A stretch of DNA of 64,000 nucleotides from Chryseotalea sp. WA131a (lineage in GTDB: Bacteria; Bacteroidota; Bacteroidia; Cytophagales; Cyclobacteriaceae). The stretch is from assembly GCA_025370075.1 (NCBI GenBank), contig CP073016.1, positions 2,294,001 to 2,358,000 of the forward strand, written 5' to 3'. Under the pieces are notes generated by a model. The model did not search any database and had not been told where the DNA came from. It saw only the letters and a program-made list of their open reading frames with translations. Positions 16,080 through 24,486 of the stretch are shown here, piece after piece. Position 1 is the first letter of the stretch. Every line of letters starts with the position of its first letter. Both the position numbers and the translations under genes were made by a program.

Positions 16080-16496
16080 TTAGTGTGAAATCGCAGTGAA
16101 AAAATCGCTGGTGTCGAGTGGTGATGTGGTGTCTTCAAAACCAAAAAACGAAGCAATGGAAAGCTGCTCAGATTGAAGTAAATTAAAAACGACCAACGCC
16201 ACTACAATGCCGAGGGCTGCGAGCTGATATTTTTTAAAGAATGAAAATATCTGATAGTCAAATTCGCTTTTCAGGTTTTTCAAGTGGTGGGTGATCCGCT
16301 CAGCAAAGAAAGGGCCAAACGAACTTTCTTCGCGCTGCATCATGAGGGTGCGTAAAGTGGTAAACTGATCAGCCTCTTTTTGGTAAAGGTGATCGCCTGA
16401 TAACATTTCACTCAACTGGCTTCGCTGCCGGTCAGAAATCTGGCCATCAAGCGATTGAAGGTACAACCATTCAAACTCATCGGTTTTCATATTCAC
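16080..16496 (-). CDS. Anti-sigma factor-like membrane protein
   Basis: A 138-aa protein directly after the ECF sigma gene (start one base past its stop). The N-terminus reads FEWLYLQSLDGQISDRQRSQLSEMLSGDHLYQKEADQF, like zinc-free anti-sigma domains that count down from a short helical bundle. One membrane segment lies near residues 88-107 (YQLAALGIVVALVVFNLLQ), and only a short periplasmic tail follows. It probably holds the sigma factor at the membrane until a signal arrives. Confidence 0.7.
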   Translation of the reverse strand: MNMKTDEFEWLYLQSLDGQISDRQRSQLSEMLSGDHLYQKEADQFTTLRTLMMQREESSFGPFFAERITHHLKNLKSEFDYQIFSFFKKYQLAALGIVVALVVFNLLQSEQLSIASFFGFEDTTSPLDTSDFFTAISH

Positions 16497-17024
16497 TTAC
16501 GTTAATTGAGTTGACAATCGATTTCTTAATTTTTGTTGTGCTCGTGCCAAACGTGAAAGCACAGTACCCAATGGGATGGCTAAAATCTCAGCCGTTTCTT
16601 CGGTAGAATAACCCTCACGCAACCGGAGGGTAAGCACGGCCTTGAACTCTGGCTCCAGTCGGTTTATTTCTAAATCCAACAATTCACGCAAATCAAAACG
16701 ATCATCGCTACCGCCTACCAAATGGCCTGCCTCATCGTGAACAAAAACTTGCAGTTGACGCCTTCTCTTTTTCAATTCATTCAAGCTGAGGTTGATGGCG
16801 ATTCGAACCAGGTACGTGCCTAAAGCCGACTCTCCTCTAAATTTCTTCAACGATTCATAAAATCGAACAAAAACCTCTTGGCCCACATCTTCGGCCTCTG
16901 GTGTTTTACCCAACATGGATTGCACCACCCCTGCCACCTTTCCCTCGTAGCGCACCACCAACTCTTTAAAAGCCTTCCAATCTCCGTCAAGCGTAAGCTC
17001 AATCAATTGCTGGTCTGACATCAT
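16497..17024 (-). CDS. ECF-type RNA polymerase sigma factor
   Basis: A 175-aa sigma-70 family protein. Region 2 covers about 10-80 (WKAFKELVVRYEGKVAGVVQSMLG, EDVGQEVFVRFYESLKKFRGES, TYLVRIAINLSLNELKKRRR). Region 4 covers about 115-170 (LEPEFKAVLTLRLREGYSTEETAEILAIPLGTVLSRLARAQQKLR). It lacks region 3, as expected of ECF factors. The downstream anti-sigma, CpxP-like and TonB receptor genes on the same strand are its likely partners and targets. RidA is transcribed the other way from a 117-bp gap. Confidence 0.9.
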   Translation of the reverse strand: MMSDQQLIELTLDGDWKAFKELVVRYEGKVAGVVQSMLGKTPEAEDVGQEVFVRFYESLKKFRGESALGTYLVRIAINLSLNELKKRRRQLQVFVHDEAGHLVGGSDDRFDLRELLDLEINRLEPEFKAVLTLRLREGYSTEETAEILAIPLGTVLSRLARAQQKLRNRLSTQLT

Positions 17025-17141
17025 TTTGCTTACGGAATTCTGTTCTATTTCTGTTTAGACATTCAAATTTGAGTTATTATTCCCCTCGGTTGGGTTTAAT
17101 TTTCACTTATTTTGCGCGCAAGTTCCTTTACCCCTACTTTT

Positions 17142-17585
17142 ATGAAATCTTTATCATCTATTTGCTTAGTGCTGATGCTGGCAACTTCAACTTTAATGGC
17201 ACAACAAAAACGACAAATTAATCCACGTACGCTTGGCTACAGCGATGCCGTAATGGTTTCGGGGGGCACCACGATCTATGTGTCGGGGCAAGTGCCCACC
17301 AATGACAAAGGTGAGTTGATCGGCAAGGGCGATTTGCGGGCGCAAACTATTCAGGTATTCGAAAATCTGAAAAAGGTATTGGCGCAAGCGGGTGCAGATT
17401 TAGAAAATGTGGTGAAAGTAAACACGTACATTGTTAATTGTAAGCCGGATGATGTTGCCGTTTTTAGGGCGGTGCGCAAAACTTATTTTCTGAAAGATCC
17501 GCCAGCCAGCACATTGGTAGGTGTTACGTCATTGGTTGACCCGGGTTTTTTAATTGAGATTGAGGTGGTGGCTGTAGTGAACTGA
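17142..17585 (+). CDS. Exported RidA-family protein
   Basis: A protein of about 147 aa from Met at 17142. The earlier in-frame ATG at 17112 would put ten residues in front of a clear signal peptide (SICLVLMLATSTLMAQQ). The RidA/YjgF fold is seen in VSGGTTIYVSGQVPTND, VLAQAGADLENVVKVNTYIV, and the C-terminal PPASTLVGVTSLVDPGFLIEIEVVAV. RidA enzymes hydrolyse reactive imines; the usual Arg-Ala-containing catalytic region is partly changed here to RAVRKTYFLKDPPAST. A signal peptide on a RidA protein points to the periplasm. It stands alone. Confidence 0.85.
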   Translation: MKSLSSICLVLMLATSTLMAQQKRQINPRTLGYSDAVMVSGGTTIYVSGQVPTNDKGELIGKGDLRAQTIQVFENLKKVLAQAGADLENVVKVNTYIVNCKPDDVAVFRAVRKTYFLKDPPASTLVGVTSLVDPGFLIEIEVVAVVN

Positions 17586-17633
17586 TTTTTTTACACGTTG
17601 GTTTCTTTTACCTTTGCAGCGCATTCCATTTTT

Positions 17634-17705
17634 GGCTCCGTATTTCAATGGATAGAATTTCAGATTCCGATTCTGAAGATGCAGGTTCGATTCCTGCCGG
17701 GGCTA
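17634..17705 (+). tRNA. tRNA-Arg (anticodon CCG)
   Basis: A complete cloverleaf. Acceptor arm GGCTCCG pairs with CGGGGCT (17698-17704) with two wobble pairs; the anticodon stem TCAGA/TCTGA encloses loop TTCCGAT with anticodon CCG; the T arm is GCAGG-TTCGATT-CCTGC. No CCA is encoded after the discriminator A. The 3' 18 bases are repeated at 19445-19462, which marks the gene as an integration site. Confidence 0.9.
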
Positions 17706-17706
17706 C
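17689..17706 (+). repeat. Left attachment repeat (tRNA 3' end)
   Basis: GATTCCTGCCGGGGCTAC, the T-arm and acceptor end of tRNA-Arg plus one base, is repeated exactly at 19445-19462. The pair bounds a 1.76-kb islet. This is the classic footprint of a tyrosine integrase that uses the tRNA 3' end and restores it. Confidence 0.8.
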
Positions 17707-17761
17707 TCGTTACTCCATAACTATCTAATAATCAAATTATAGTATGTAATCTTATTTAAAG

Positions 17762-17783
17762 GGTCGAGTTATAGGTCGAGTTA
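17762..17783. repeat. Direct repeat GGTCGAGTTA, possible integrase arm sites (left)
   Basis: GGTCGAGTTATAGGTCGAGTTA contains two copies of GGTCGAGTTA 12 bp apart. Nearly the same pair lies at the other end of the islet (19336-19355, also plus-strand orientation). Their placement just inside both attachment repeats suggests integrase arm-type binding sites. Confidence 0.5.
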
Positions 17784-17845
17784 CAGTCCAAAGTGATTGG
17801 CTTTTTATTTCTGGTTCTGTAGCGGTATTGGTAGCGGTCGGCTGC

Positions 17846-18085
17846 TCACATCAAGTATAAAGTATCCAGGAAATCTTTTCTGGTAATTCCGAGAATGCGA
17901 AGGTGGTTTCTAATAATGAACTCGGGAACCGGATCTATATGACTTTGGAGTGTGAGGGGTCGCAATAAATCTGCTCTTGCATATTGATAGTGTCCTCCTT
18001 TTGTCCGGATACACTTACAACCAATGTGATTTAAATATTCTTGGTAATCTCTAAGACTTATATTTCTTAAATGATTAGCTGGCAT
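17846..18085 (-). CDS. hicA: HicA-like toxin
   Basis: A 79-aa protein with the HicA pattern of a small dsRNA-binding-like ribonuclease: SLRDYQEYLNHIGCKCIRTKGGHYQYARAD, where GGHYQYAR holds the catalytic His, followed by VPEFIIRNHLRILGITRKDFLDTL. The end of the HicB gene directly abuts its start. The gene order antitoxin then toxin is the less common HicB-HicA form. It lies in the tRNA islet, where it may prevent loss of the islet. Confidence 0.8.
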   Translation of the reverse strand: MPANHLRNISLRDYQEYLNHIGCKCIRTKGGHYQYARADLLRPLTLQSHIDPVPEFIIRNHLRILGITRKDFLDTLYLM

Positions 18086-18468
18086 TAAGCAAACGAAGGA
18101 ATGTTTACTTCTTCATCAGTTTTCCGGAATTGTTTTTCGGTAAAAATCTCTTCGAGGTATACTCTGCTTTGTAAGAGTTCAGATAAAGAAGGTGCAGAAA
18201 TTCTTTTCTTTTTAGACACATTCCACCCTAAATTTGCGAGTACCTCAGCAGTTGTTTTCTTATTTGTTGTGTACTTGATGAACTCTTCCATTGCAACGTT
18301 ATATGAGTCCCTAGCTTCCTCATGGGTCTTGCCATATCCGGTTAGGTCTAATGCAGGGGAGTAAACGAAAAACAATCCATCTTCCTCAAATTCAATTAAG
18401 CTTAACTTTACATTGACTGAGTGCTTGCCATCGTTATAATGAGCTTCGTGTCCTATCTTATTAGGCAT
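18085..18468 (-). CDS. hicB: HicB-like antitoxin
   Basis: A 127-aa protein with a HicB partial RNase-H-like fold: VKLSLIEFEEDGLFFVYSPALDLTGYGKTHEEARDSYNVAMEEFIKY. The C-terminal part (ISAPSLSELLQSRVYLEEIFTEK) may bind the toxin or DNA, but no clear helix-turn-helix is visible. It precedes HicA with a 1-base overlap. It would neutralise the toxin and repress the pair. Confidence 0.8.
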   Translation of the reverse strand: MPNKIGHEAHYNDGKHSVNVKLSLIEFEEDGLFFVYSPALDLTGYGKTHEEARDSYNVAMEEFIKYTTNKKTTAEVLANLGWNVSKKKRISAPSLSELLQSRVYLEEIFTEKQFRKTDEEVNIPSFA

Positions 18469-18648
18469 GATTGCGATTGTTTAAGAAATTCTTTGGTTTG
18501 AAAATTCAATTTAAGGGTATTTATAAGACTTTTGCAACCCTTGCCTGTTAATAAACTTACATAGCGATCAATTAGTTTCAGCAATCGTTTTAAATTTCAG
18601 CTGATTGGATAGAAAAAATACCAAAACCATCATGAAAACCCAATCTTT

Positions 18649-18894
18649 TTAGGCTTCCGCGCGCATTAAGCTATAACCTCCAAAATGCTCTGCCCTAATT
18701 GGTAAACATTCCAACTCTAATTCGGAATGATATAAACTCATTATGTGGTATTGGCCTTCCGTCTTACTTTCGATTAATACTTCATAATGGATAGGCATTA
18801 TAGCATTTCCGCAAATACAACGCTTAACGATCTTACCAAATGTGCCTGTTTGCTTTAAACGAACTATTGTATCCGGCTTAAACTCTCCTTCCAT
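18649..18894 (-). CDS. Hypothetical 81-aa islet protein
   Basis: A small ORF between two non-coding stretches of the islet, with a good start and a terminator (18915-18943) just upstream that ends the preceding transcript. It reads GEFKPDTIVRLKQTGTFGKIVKRCICGNAIMPIHYEVLIE, suggesting a small SH3-like beta-barrel, with CIC as a possible metal site. I do not recognise the family. Confidence 0.55.
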   Translation of the reverse strand: MEGEFKPDTIVRLKQTGTFGKIVKRCICGNAIMPIHYEVLIESKTEGQYHIMSLYHSELELECLPIRAEHFGGYSLMRAEA

Positions 18895-18910
18895 ATAAAA
18901 GCCCTAATAT

Positions 18911-18943
18911 AAAAAAAGCCTTCTGCAATTAACAGAAGGCTTT
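18911..18943 (-). terminator. Intrinsic terminator on minus strand
   Basis: Arms AAAGCCTTCTG (18915-18925) and CAGAAGGCTTT (18933-18943) pair over 11 bp with a 7-nt loop. On the minus strand the stem is followed by a run of seven T. It would end transcripts coming from 19071-19295 before the 81-aa gene. Confidence 0.8.
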
Positions 18944-19070
18944 GCGGTTGTGGCTATGGTATGTGATTGCATTACGAGGTAAGCATTAACAACCATATTG
19001 AAGTATTCCAACACGCTGAAATAGAAAGGCTATTCGAGAAAATTTAACTCCAGCGCCATGTTTTTGCTTT

Positions 19071-19295
19071 TTACTTTACCCGATCTCTACATTTAATAAT
19101 GGCTTGGTTAAGCTTATCCAATTCTTCAGGCTTAAAGGATTTAAATGAATTTGTAAGTCTATTTCCAATGGCTGCATTCCATGGCTTACCGACTTCTGAA
19201 AAAATAGAAACTTTGAATCCTCCTCGAGTTTTAAAAATGTATTCCGAATAGCTTTCTTGAACATTTGCTTTAACAATTGTTACCAACTTTGTCAA
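19071..19295 (-). CDS. Hypothetical 74-aa islet protein, possibly a joined remnant
   Basis: The ORF has no ATG start; translation would have to begin at TTG (19295). It reads KANVQESYSEYIFKTRGGFKVSIFSEVGKPWNAAIGNRLTNSF, a beta-rich sequence I do not recognise. Its frame continues upstream without a start into the integrase-like remnant at 19292-19333, so it may be the result of a deletion that joined two genes. Confidence in a working product is modest. Confidence 0.4.
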   Translation of the reverse strand: MTKLVTIVKANVQESYSEYIFKTRGGFKVSIFSEVGKPWNAAIGNRLTNSFKSFKPEELDKLNQAIIKCRDRVK

Positions 19296-19333
19296 TGCTT
19301 TTTCGATCTGATAATAAATTTGACGGTTGCCAT
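19292..19333 (-). pseudogene. N-terminal stump of a tyrosine integrase
   Basis: On the minus strand an ATG begins MATVKFIIRSKKH and then a stop. MATVxF.lRSKK is a start I associate with Bacteroidota phage-type integrases. It lies at the right end of the tRNA islet, just inside the attachment repeat and beside the GGTCGAGTTA direct repeats, exactly where an islet integrase gene would begin. The rest of the gene is missing. With only 13 residues the call is tentative. Confidence 0.45.
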
Positions 19334-19335
19334 GA

Positions 19336-19355
19336 GGTCGAGTTAGAGGTCGAGT
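19336..19355. repeat. Direct repeat GGTCGAGTTA, possible integrase arm sites (right)
   Basis: GGTCGAGTTAGAGGTCGAGT matches the left-end pair at 17762-17783 with the same 12-bp period and orientation. It sits directly upstream of the integrase-like stump, so it could also have controlled that gene. Confidence 0.5.
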
Positions 19356-19444
19356 AAACTATTGTTTTTTAATGTACTCAAATGTACTCAAAAACCGCTG
19401 AATTGGCTATTTATCGAAATTAGGGGTGAATAAATATTTTCGGT

Positions 19445-19462
19445 GATTCCTGCCGGGGCTAC
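19445..19462 (+). repeat. Right attachment repeat of the tRNA-Arg islet
   Basis: Exact 18-bp copy of the tRNA-Arg 3' end (17689-17706), with no other part of a tRNA around it. It marks the right limit of the islet. Confidence 0.8.
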
Positions 19463-19766
19463 CAAAAGATTTTTCGTAAGAATTCTGAAAATACACTTAA
19501 GAGTCTAACCATAAGCGCCACTTCATTTTTAAATCTGCTCTAGTCTGTGGTTTATTGATTTCAAGTTGAATTAATCTACTCTCATTCAATTCATATTGAT
19601 CAAAAAAAACTTTGTTGTACAGTTATTCTTTGAGCTAGTGTTTTAAGTAAAGCGTCTTAGGGGATTTAGCTCTTAAAAAAAAATACTGCAAAATGAAAAT
19701 ACGACTTAACGTTTTTTAATGATTACAAGAGATGATATATTGGACTTCCAATAAATAGTAGATGCC
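19463..19766. other. Intergenic stretch, nothing recognised
   Basis: 304 bp of AT-rich DNA between the islet end and the xylulokinase gene. I see no ORF with a plausible start, no hairpin and no repeat. It should contain the promoter of the xylose genes. Confidence 0.5.
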
Positions 19767-21251
19767 ATGCTTCTCTTAGGAATTGATTTGGGCACATCTT
19801 CCATAAAGGTTTCGGTTGTGGATGCCACTACCATGCAGTGCATTGCGTCCGCCAAGTATCCTGAAGGTGAAAATGAAATCATTTCATTACACCCCGGTTG
19901 GGCGGAGCAGTCGCCCGATAGGTGGTGGGAGCAGGTACAGTTGGCGATTTTAAAATTACATGCCCTACATCAATACAATCCGCACGATATTGCTGCCATT
20001 GGCATTGCTTATCAGATGCATGGCTTGGTGATGGTTGATAAGGCACAACAGGTTTTGCGCAACAGCATAATTTGGTGCGATAGCCGAGCGGTGGATATAG
20101 GCGATAGTGCATTTGAAGCGATCGGCAAACAAAAATGCCTGCTACAACTTCTCAATTCGCCAGGAAATTTTACAGCCTCTAAGCTGGCATGGGTAAAACA
20201 AAACGAACCAAAACTTTACGAAAAAATTGACAAGATCATGCTGCCGGGTGATTTCATTGCCATGAAAATGACCGGTGAATCAACCACCAGCATTGCAGCA
20301 CTTTCAGAAGGGATTTTTTGGGATTTTCAAAACAATGAGCTTTCTAAAGATGTGTTTGGGTACTTTGGTTTCAACACTTCCCATATTCCAGAAATAAGGA
20401 ATGTTTTCTCCAGCCATGGCAGTTTAAAGTCTGAAGTAGCAACGGTACTATCGTTGAAGTCAGGCATTCCGGTAACCTACAAAGCTGGAGACCAACCCAA
20501 CAATGCCCTGTCTTTAAATGTACTTCAACCAGGCGAGGTGGCAGCTACTGCCGGAACATCGGGTGTAATTTATGGTGTGAGCGACCAATTGACCTACGAC
20601 AATGAATCGAGGGTGAATACTTTTGCACATGTGAATTACACCGCTTCACAAAAAAGGTTGGGGGTATTGCTTTGCGTGAACGGTACAGGGATACTGAACC
20701 GTTGGATGAAAAATATAGCTGGCAAAGATGTGAGCTATTCGCAAATGAATGATCTGGCCAAAACCATAAAACCAGGAAGCGATGGTGTGAAAATATTGCC
20801 GTTTGGAAATGGTGCCGAGCGCGTATTGAACAATAAGGTCATCGGGGCCGGCATACACAATGTTGATTTCAACAAACACACCCATGCCCATTTGTTCCGT
20901 GCGGCACAAGAAGGGATTGCTTTTGCATTGCGCTATGGATTGGATATTATGCGTGAAAATGGGATGAATCCAAAAGTAATTCGCGCAAGCAAAGCGAATA
21001 TGTTTTTGAGCGATCAATTTACTCAAACTTTTGCCAATGTAAACAACGTAACCGTTGAGTTTTATGATGGGGATGGAAGCTACGGTGCAGCCATTGGGGC
21101 AGGTATAGGCTCCGGAATTTTTTCAGATGGAGCAGACGCTTCAAAAAACAGAAAAGCTTTAGAGACTGTTCAGCCACAACACACGGATTTGTATAATGAA
21201 CTATATGAAGACTGGAAAGAGCTATTGCAAAGAATATTGATTGACAAATAA
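19767..21251 (+). CDS. xylB: Xylulokinase
   Basis: A 494-aa FGGY-family carbohydrate kinase of normal length. The N-terminal phosphate-binding loop is LLLGIDLGTSSIKVSVVD. The substrate region GIAYQMHGLVMVD and the motif IIWCDSRA are typical of xylulokinase, as is AGDQPNNALSLN with GEVAATAGTSGVIYGVSD. It phosphorylates D-xylulose to xylulose 5-phosphate for the pentose phosphate pathway. The xylose isomerase gene follows by 21 bp in the same direction, which confirms the substrate. No xylose transporter or regulator is nearby. Confidence 0.92.
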   Translation: MLLLGIDLGTSSIKVSVVDATTMQCIASAKYPEGENEIISLHPGWAEQSPDRWWEQVQLAILKLHALHQYNPHDIAAIGIAYQMHGLVMVDKAQQVLRNSIIWCDSRAVDIGDSAFEAIGKQKCLLQLLNSPGNFTASKLAWVKQNEPKLYEKIDKIMLPGDFIAMKMTGESTTSIAALSEGIFWDFQNNELSKDVFGYFGFNTSHIPEIRNVFSSHGSLKSEVATVLSLKSGIPVTYKAGDQPNNALSLNVLQPGEVAATAGTSGVIYGVSDQLTYDNESRVNTFAHVNYTASQKRLGVLLCVNGTGILNRWMKNIAGKDVSYSQMNDLAKTIKPGSDGVKILPFGNGAERVLNNKVIGAGIHNVDFNKHTHAHLFRAAQEGIAFALRYGLDIMRENGMNPKVIRASKANMFLSDQFTQTFANVNNVTVEFYDGDGSYGAAIGAGIGSGIFSDGADASKNRKALETVQPQHTDLYNELYEDWKELLQRILIDK

Positions 21252-21272
21252 ATCTCACATCCTAAATCTTAA

Positions 21273-22608
21273 ATGATTATGTCGCTTACACTCGGACAAA
21301 AAGAATTTTTCACAGGGATTGGCCCCATAAAATTTGAAGGGCTTCAGTCAGATAATCCACTCGCCTATCGCTGGTACGATGAAAACAAAGTAGTGGCAGG
21401 GAAGCCCATGAAAGAATGGCTTCGATTCGCTTGTGCCTACTGGCACAGCTTCTGCGGAAGCGGAGCCGACCCCTTCGGGGAGGCTACGCACTTATTCCCT
21501 TGGAATGAAAAATCAGATGCGATAGAACGCGCAAAAGACAAAGCCGATGCGGCTTTTGAATTCATTACCAAACTTGGGCTGCCCTATTATTGCTTTCACG
21601 ATGTGGATGTGGTCGACTACACCAACAATGTAAATGATAACGACAAGAGGCTGCAAGCCCTCACCGACTATCTAAAAGAAAAACAAAAAGCAAGTGGTGT
21701 AAAATTGCTTTGGGGAACTGCCAATTTATTTTCGAACAGAAGGTATATGAATGGCGCGGCCACCAATCCTGATTTTCATGTGTTGACACACGGTGCTGCC
21801 CAAGTAAAAGCTGCTTTGGATGCCACCATCGCCTTGGGTGGTGAGAACTATGTTTTCTGGGGCGGACGTGAAGGTTACATGAGTTTGCTAAACACCAACA
21901 TGAAACGTGAGAAAGAACACCTCGCGAAATTTTTGCACACGGCAAAAGACTACGCACGCAAAAATGGTTTTAAAGGAACCTTCTTTATTGAACCAAAGCC
22001 GTGTGAGCCAAGTAAGCATCAATATGACTATGATAGCGAAACCGTTATTGGCTTCTTACGGCAACACGGCTTGCTGAATGATTTTAAGTTGAACATTGAG
22101 GTAAACCACGCTACATTGGCAGGCCACACCTTCACCCACGAATTGCAAGTAGCTGCCGATGCGGGCCTGTTGGGTTCGATGGATGCCAACCGTGGCGATT
22201 ATCAAAACGGGTGGGACACCGATCAATTTCCGAACGACATCAATGAACTGACCGAGGCCATGATGATCATTCTTGAAGCGGGTGGCTTTGGAGGTGGTGG
22301 CATTAACTTCGATGCAAAGATCAGACGGAACAGCACCGACCCAGCGGATTTATTCTATGCGCACATTGGCGGCATGGATACTTTTGCGAGGGCACTGATC
22401 ACCGCAGATGCTGTGCTTCAAAAATCAGATTACAAAAGAAGTACGTGCCGAACGCTACGCAAGCTACGACACTGGCAGCGGGAAAGACTTTGAAAACGGG
22501 AAATTGTCATTGGAAGATTTGCGTGCGTATGCCGTTGAACAAGGTGAACCCAAAACCATTAGCGGCAAGCAAGAGTATTTAGAGAATATTATTAACCGGT
22601 ATATTTAG
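21273..22608 (+). CDS. xylA: Xylose isomerase, interrupted by a one-base frameshift
   Basis: A xylose isomerase of about 445 aa when rejoined. Key regions are present: FHDVDVVDYT, VFWGGREGYMSLLNTNM, FFIEPKPCEPSKHQYDYDSETV, LNIEVNHATLAGHTFTHEL and GSMDANRGDYQNGWDTDQFP, covering the catalytic His and the two-metal site. The first frame runs off at SDYKRSTC and the true ending (VRAERYASYDTGSGKDF, ending NIINRYI) continues in the +1 frame. Removing one A from the AAAA run at 22434-22437 restores SDYKEVRAERYAS. The break falls after all active-site parts but would remove the C-terminal arm used for oligomer contacts. Sequencing error is likely. Confidence 0.85.
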
Positions 22609-22624
22609 TAGCGACAGGCACAAA

Positions 22625-22753
22625 ATGTTTAAGCTCAATTTGTCCTTTACTGTAGGAGCTTTAATCGTAGACGGAATTCTGGCCGCGCTTTATACTGTCT
22701 ATTGGAAAAGGTTTAGAGAACTACTGATTTTTAAATTCATTCATCGGTCGTAA
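22625..22753 (+). CDS. Possible 42-aa small membrane protein
   Basis: A short ORF in the gap between xylA and glnS, reading MFKLNLSFTVGALIVDGILA then ALYTVYWKRFRELL. It has one hydrophobic segment followed by a basic stretch, like small membrane proteins. There is no support beyond its composition. Confidence 0.25.
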   Translation: MFKLNLSFTVGALIVDGILAALYTVYWKRFRELLIFKFIHRS

Positions 22754-22759
22754 ACAAAA

Positions 22760-24418
22760 TTATTTTTTAACTTCTTTGGCCCACATATCCCTTAAAGTAG
22801 CAGTTCTATTGAAGATTAATTTGCTTGAAGTAGAATCTTTATCCAGGCAAAAGTAGCCCATCCGTAAAAATTGAAAACGATCCTTTAGGTTAGCGGAAGC
22901 AATAGAAGGCTCGGCCATGGCTTTCACAACCGTGAGTGAGTTTGGATTGATGTGTATCCGAAAATCATCTTCAATCTTATTCAAATCTTCTACTTGAAAA
23001 AGTCGGTCGTATAACCTTACTTCCACGGGCAATGCCGTGGAGGCATTAACCCAATGGATTACACCTTTCACTTGTATGCCCGAAGTATCTTGTCCGCTTT
23101 TGCTTTCTGGTATATAACTACAACGAAGTTCCATCACTTTACCATTCACATCTTTTATCACCTCTTCGCATTTAATGATATACGCACTCTTCAGGCGAAC
23201 CATTTGCCCGGGTGCCAACCGGAAATATTTTTTTGGAGGCACCTCCATAAAATCATCGTGCTCAATATAAATTGTATTGCTGAAAGGCATTTCGCGCGCA
23301 CCTGCGTTCTCTTGCTCGGTATTGTTTTCGCTTGTCAGCATTTCGGTTCTACCCGCTTCATAGTTGGTGATCACCACTTTCAACGGATCGAACACCACCA
23401 TCCTCCGCGAAGCGATTTTGTTTAAGTGTTCACGCACGCAAAATTCCAACAGCCCAATATCGATGAGGTTTTCTCTTTTGGCCACACCAATGCGTTCACA
23501 AAAATCGCGAATGCTTTCGGGTGTGTACCCTCTTCTGCGTACACCGCTGAGGGTTGGCATGCGTGGATCATCCCACCCACTCACAAATTTTTCGTTCACC
23601 AATTGCAGCAATTTGCGCTTGCTCATCATGGTGTATGTCATGTTAAGACGGGCAAATTCGTATTGACGAGAAGGATAGATTTCCAAATTTTGGATGCACC
23701 AATCGTACAACTCACGATGCGGCACAAACTCCAACGTGCAAATACTATGGGTTACTTTTTCAATCGAATCGCTTTGGCCATGGGCAAAATCATACATCGG
23801 GTAGATGCACCACTCATTGCCCGTGCGGTGGTGATGCGCATGTTTGATGCGATAAAAAACCGGGTCGCGCATCAACATATTGATATGTGCCATATCAATC
23901 TTGGCGCGCAACACCTTCTCACCATCTTTATAAACACCCGCCTTCATGTCTTGAAACAACTTCAGGTTTTCTTCTACCGAACGATTACGGTGTTTAGAAT
24001 TCGTGCCGTGTTGGGTAGGTGTTCCTTTTTGTGCGGCTATTTCATCGCTTGAACTATCGTCTACATACGCTAGACCTTTTCGGATCAGCAACAAAGCAAA
24101 CTCATACAAGTGGGCAAAATAATCGGAGGCATACAGCTCGTTCTTCCACGTAAAGCCCAACCAGCGCACATCGTCTTTGATGCTTTCTACATACTCCGTT
24201 TCTTCGGTTACAGGATTGGTATCATCAAAACGCAAATTGGTGTAGCCGCCATATTTTAAGCTTAGCCCAAAGTTTAAGCAGATGCTTTTGGCATGACCCA
24301 GGTGCAAGTAGCCATTAGGCTCGGGCGGGAAGCGGGTAACAATCGATTGGTGCTTGCCCGAGTGGATGTCGGCCTCAATAATTTCCTCCAGAAAATTCAA
24401 ACTCTTTTCGTCTGCCAT
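22760..24418 (-). CDS. glnS: Glutaminyl-tRNA synthetase
   Basis: A 552-aa class I synthetase of normal bacterial length. The HIGH motif appears as FPPEPNGYLHLGHAKSICLNF and the KMSKS motif as MMSKRKLLQLV. The GlnRS-specific segments RFDDTNP, DDVRWLGF, YPMYDFAHGQSDSIEKVTHSICTLEF and the two C-terminal anticodon-binding beta-barrels (SGIQVKGVIHWV) are present. It charges tRNA-Gln directly. It stands alone, convergent with xylA. Confidence 0.95.
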   Translation of the reverse strand: MADEKSLNFLEEIIEADIHSGKHQSIVTRFPPEPNGYLHLGHAKSICLNFGLSLKYGGYTNLRFDDTNPVTEETEYVESIKDDVRWLGFTWKNELYASDYFAHLYEFALLLIRKGLAYVDDSSSDEIAAQKGTPTQHGTNSKHRNRSVEENLKLFQDMKAGVYKDGEKVLRAKIDMAHINMLMRDPVFYRIKHAHHHRTGNEWCIYPMYDFAHGQSDSIEKVTHSICTLEFVPHRELYDWCIQNLEIYPSRQYEFARLNMTYTMMSKRKLLQLVNEKFVSGWDDPRMPTLSGVRRRGYTPESIRDFCERIGVAKRENLIDIGLLEFCVREHLNKIASRRMVVFDPLKVVITNYEAGRTEMLTSENNTEQENAGAREMPFSNTIYIEHDDFMEVPPKKYFRLAPGQMVRLKSAYIIKCEEVIKDVNGKVMELRCSYIPESKSGQDTSGIQVKGVIHWVNASTALPVEVRLYDRLFQVEDLNKIEDDFRIHINPNSLTVVKAMAEPSIASANLKDRFQFLRMGYFCLDKDSTSSKLIFNRTATLRDMWAKEVKK

Positions 24419-24486
24419 AAGAAGTTAAACCGCAAATGTAATCGCGATTTTATTGACAGAAAAGTGTAACTCTAAAGAATTAACTT

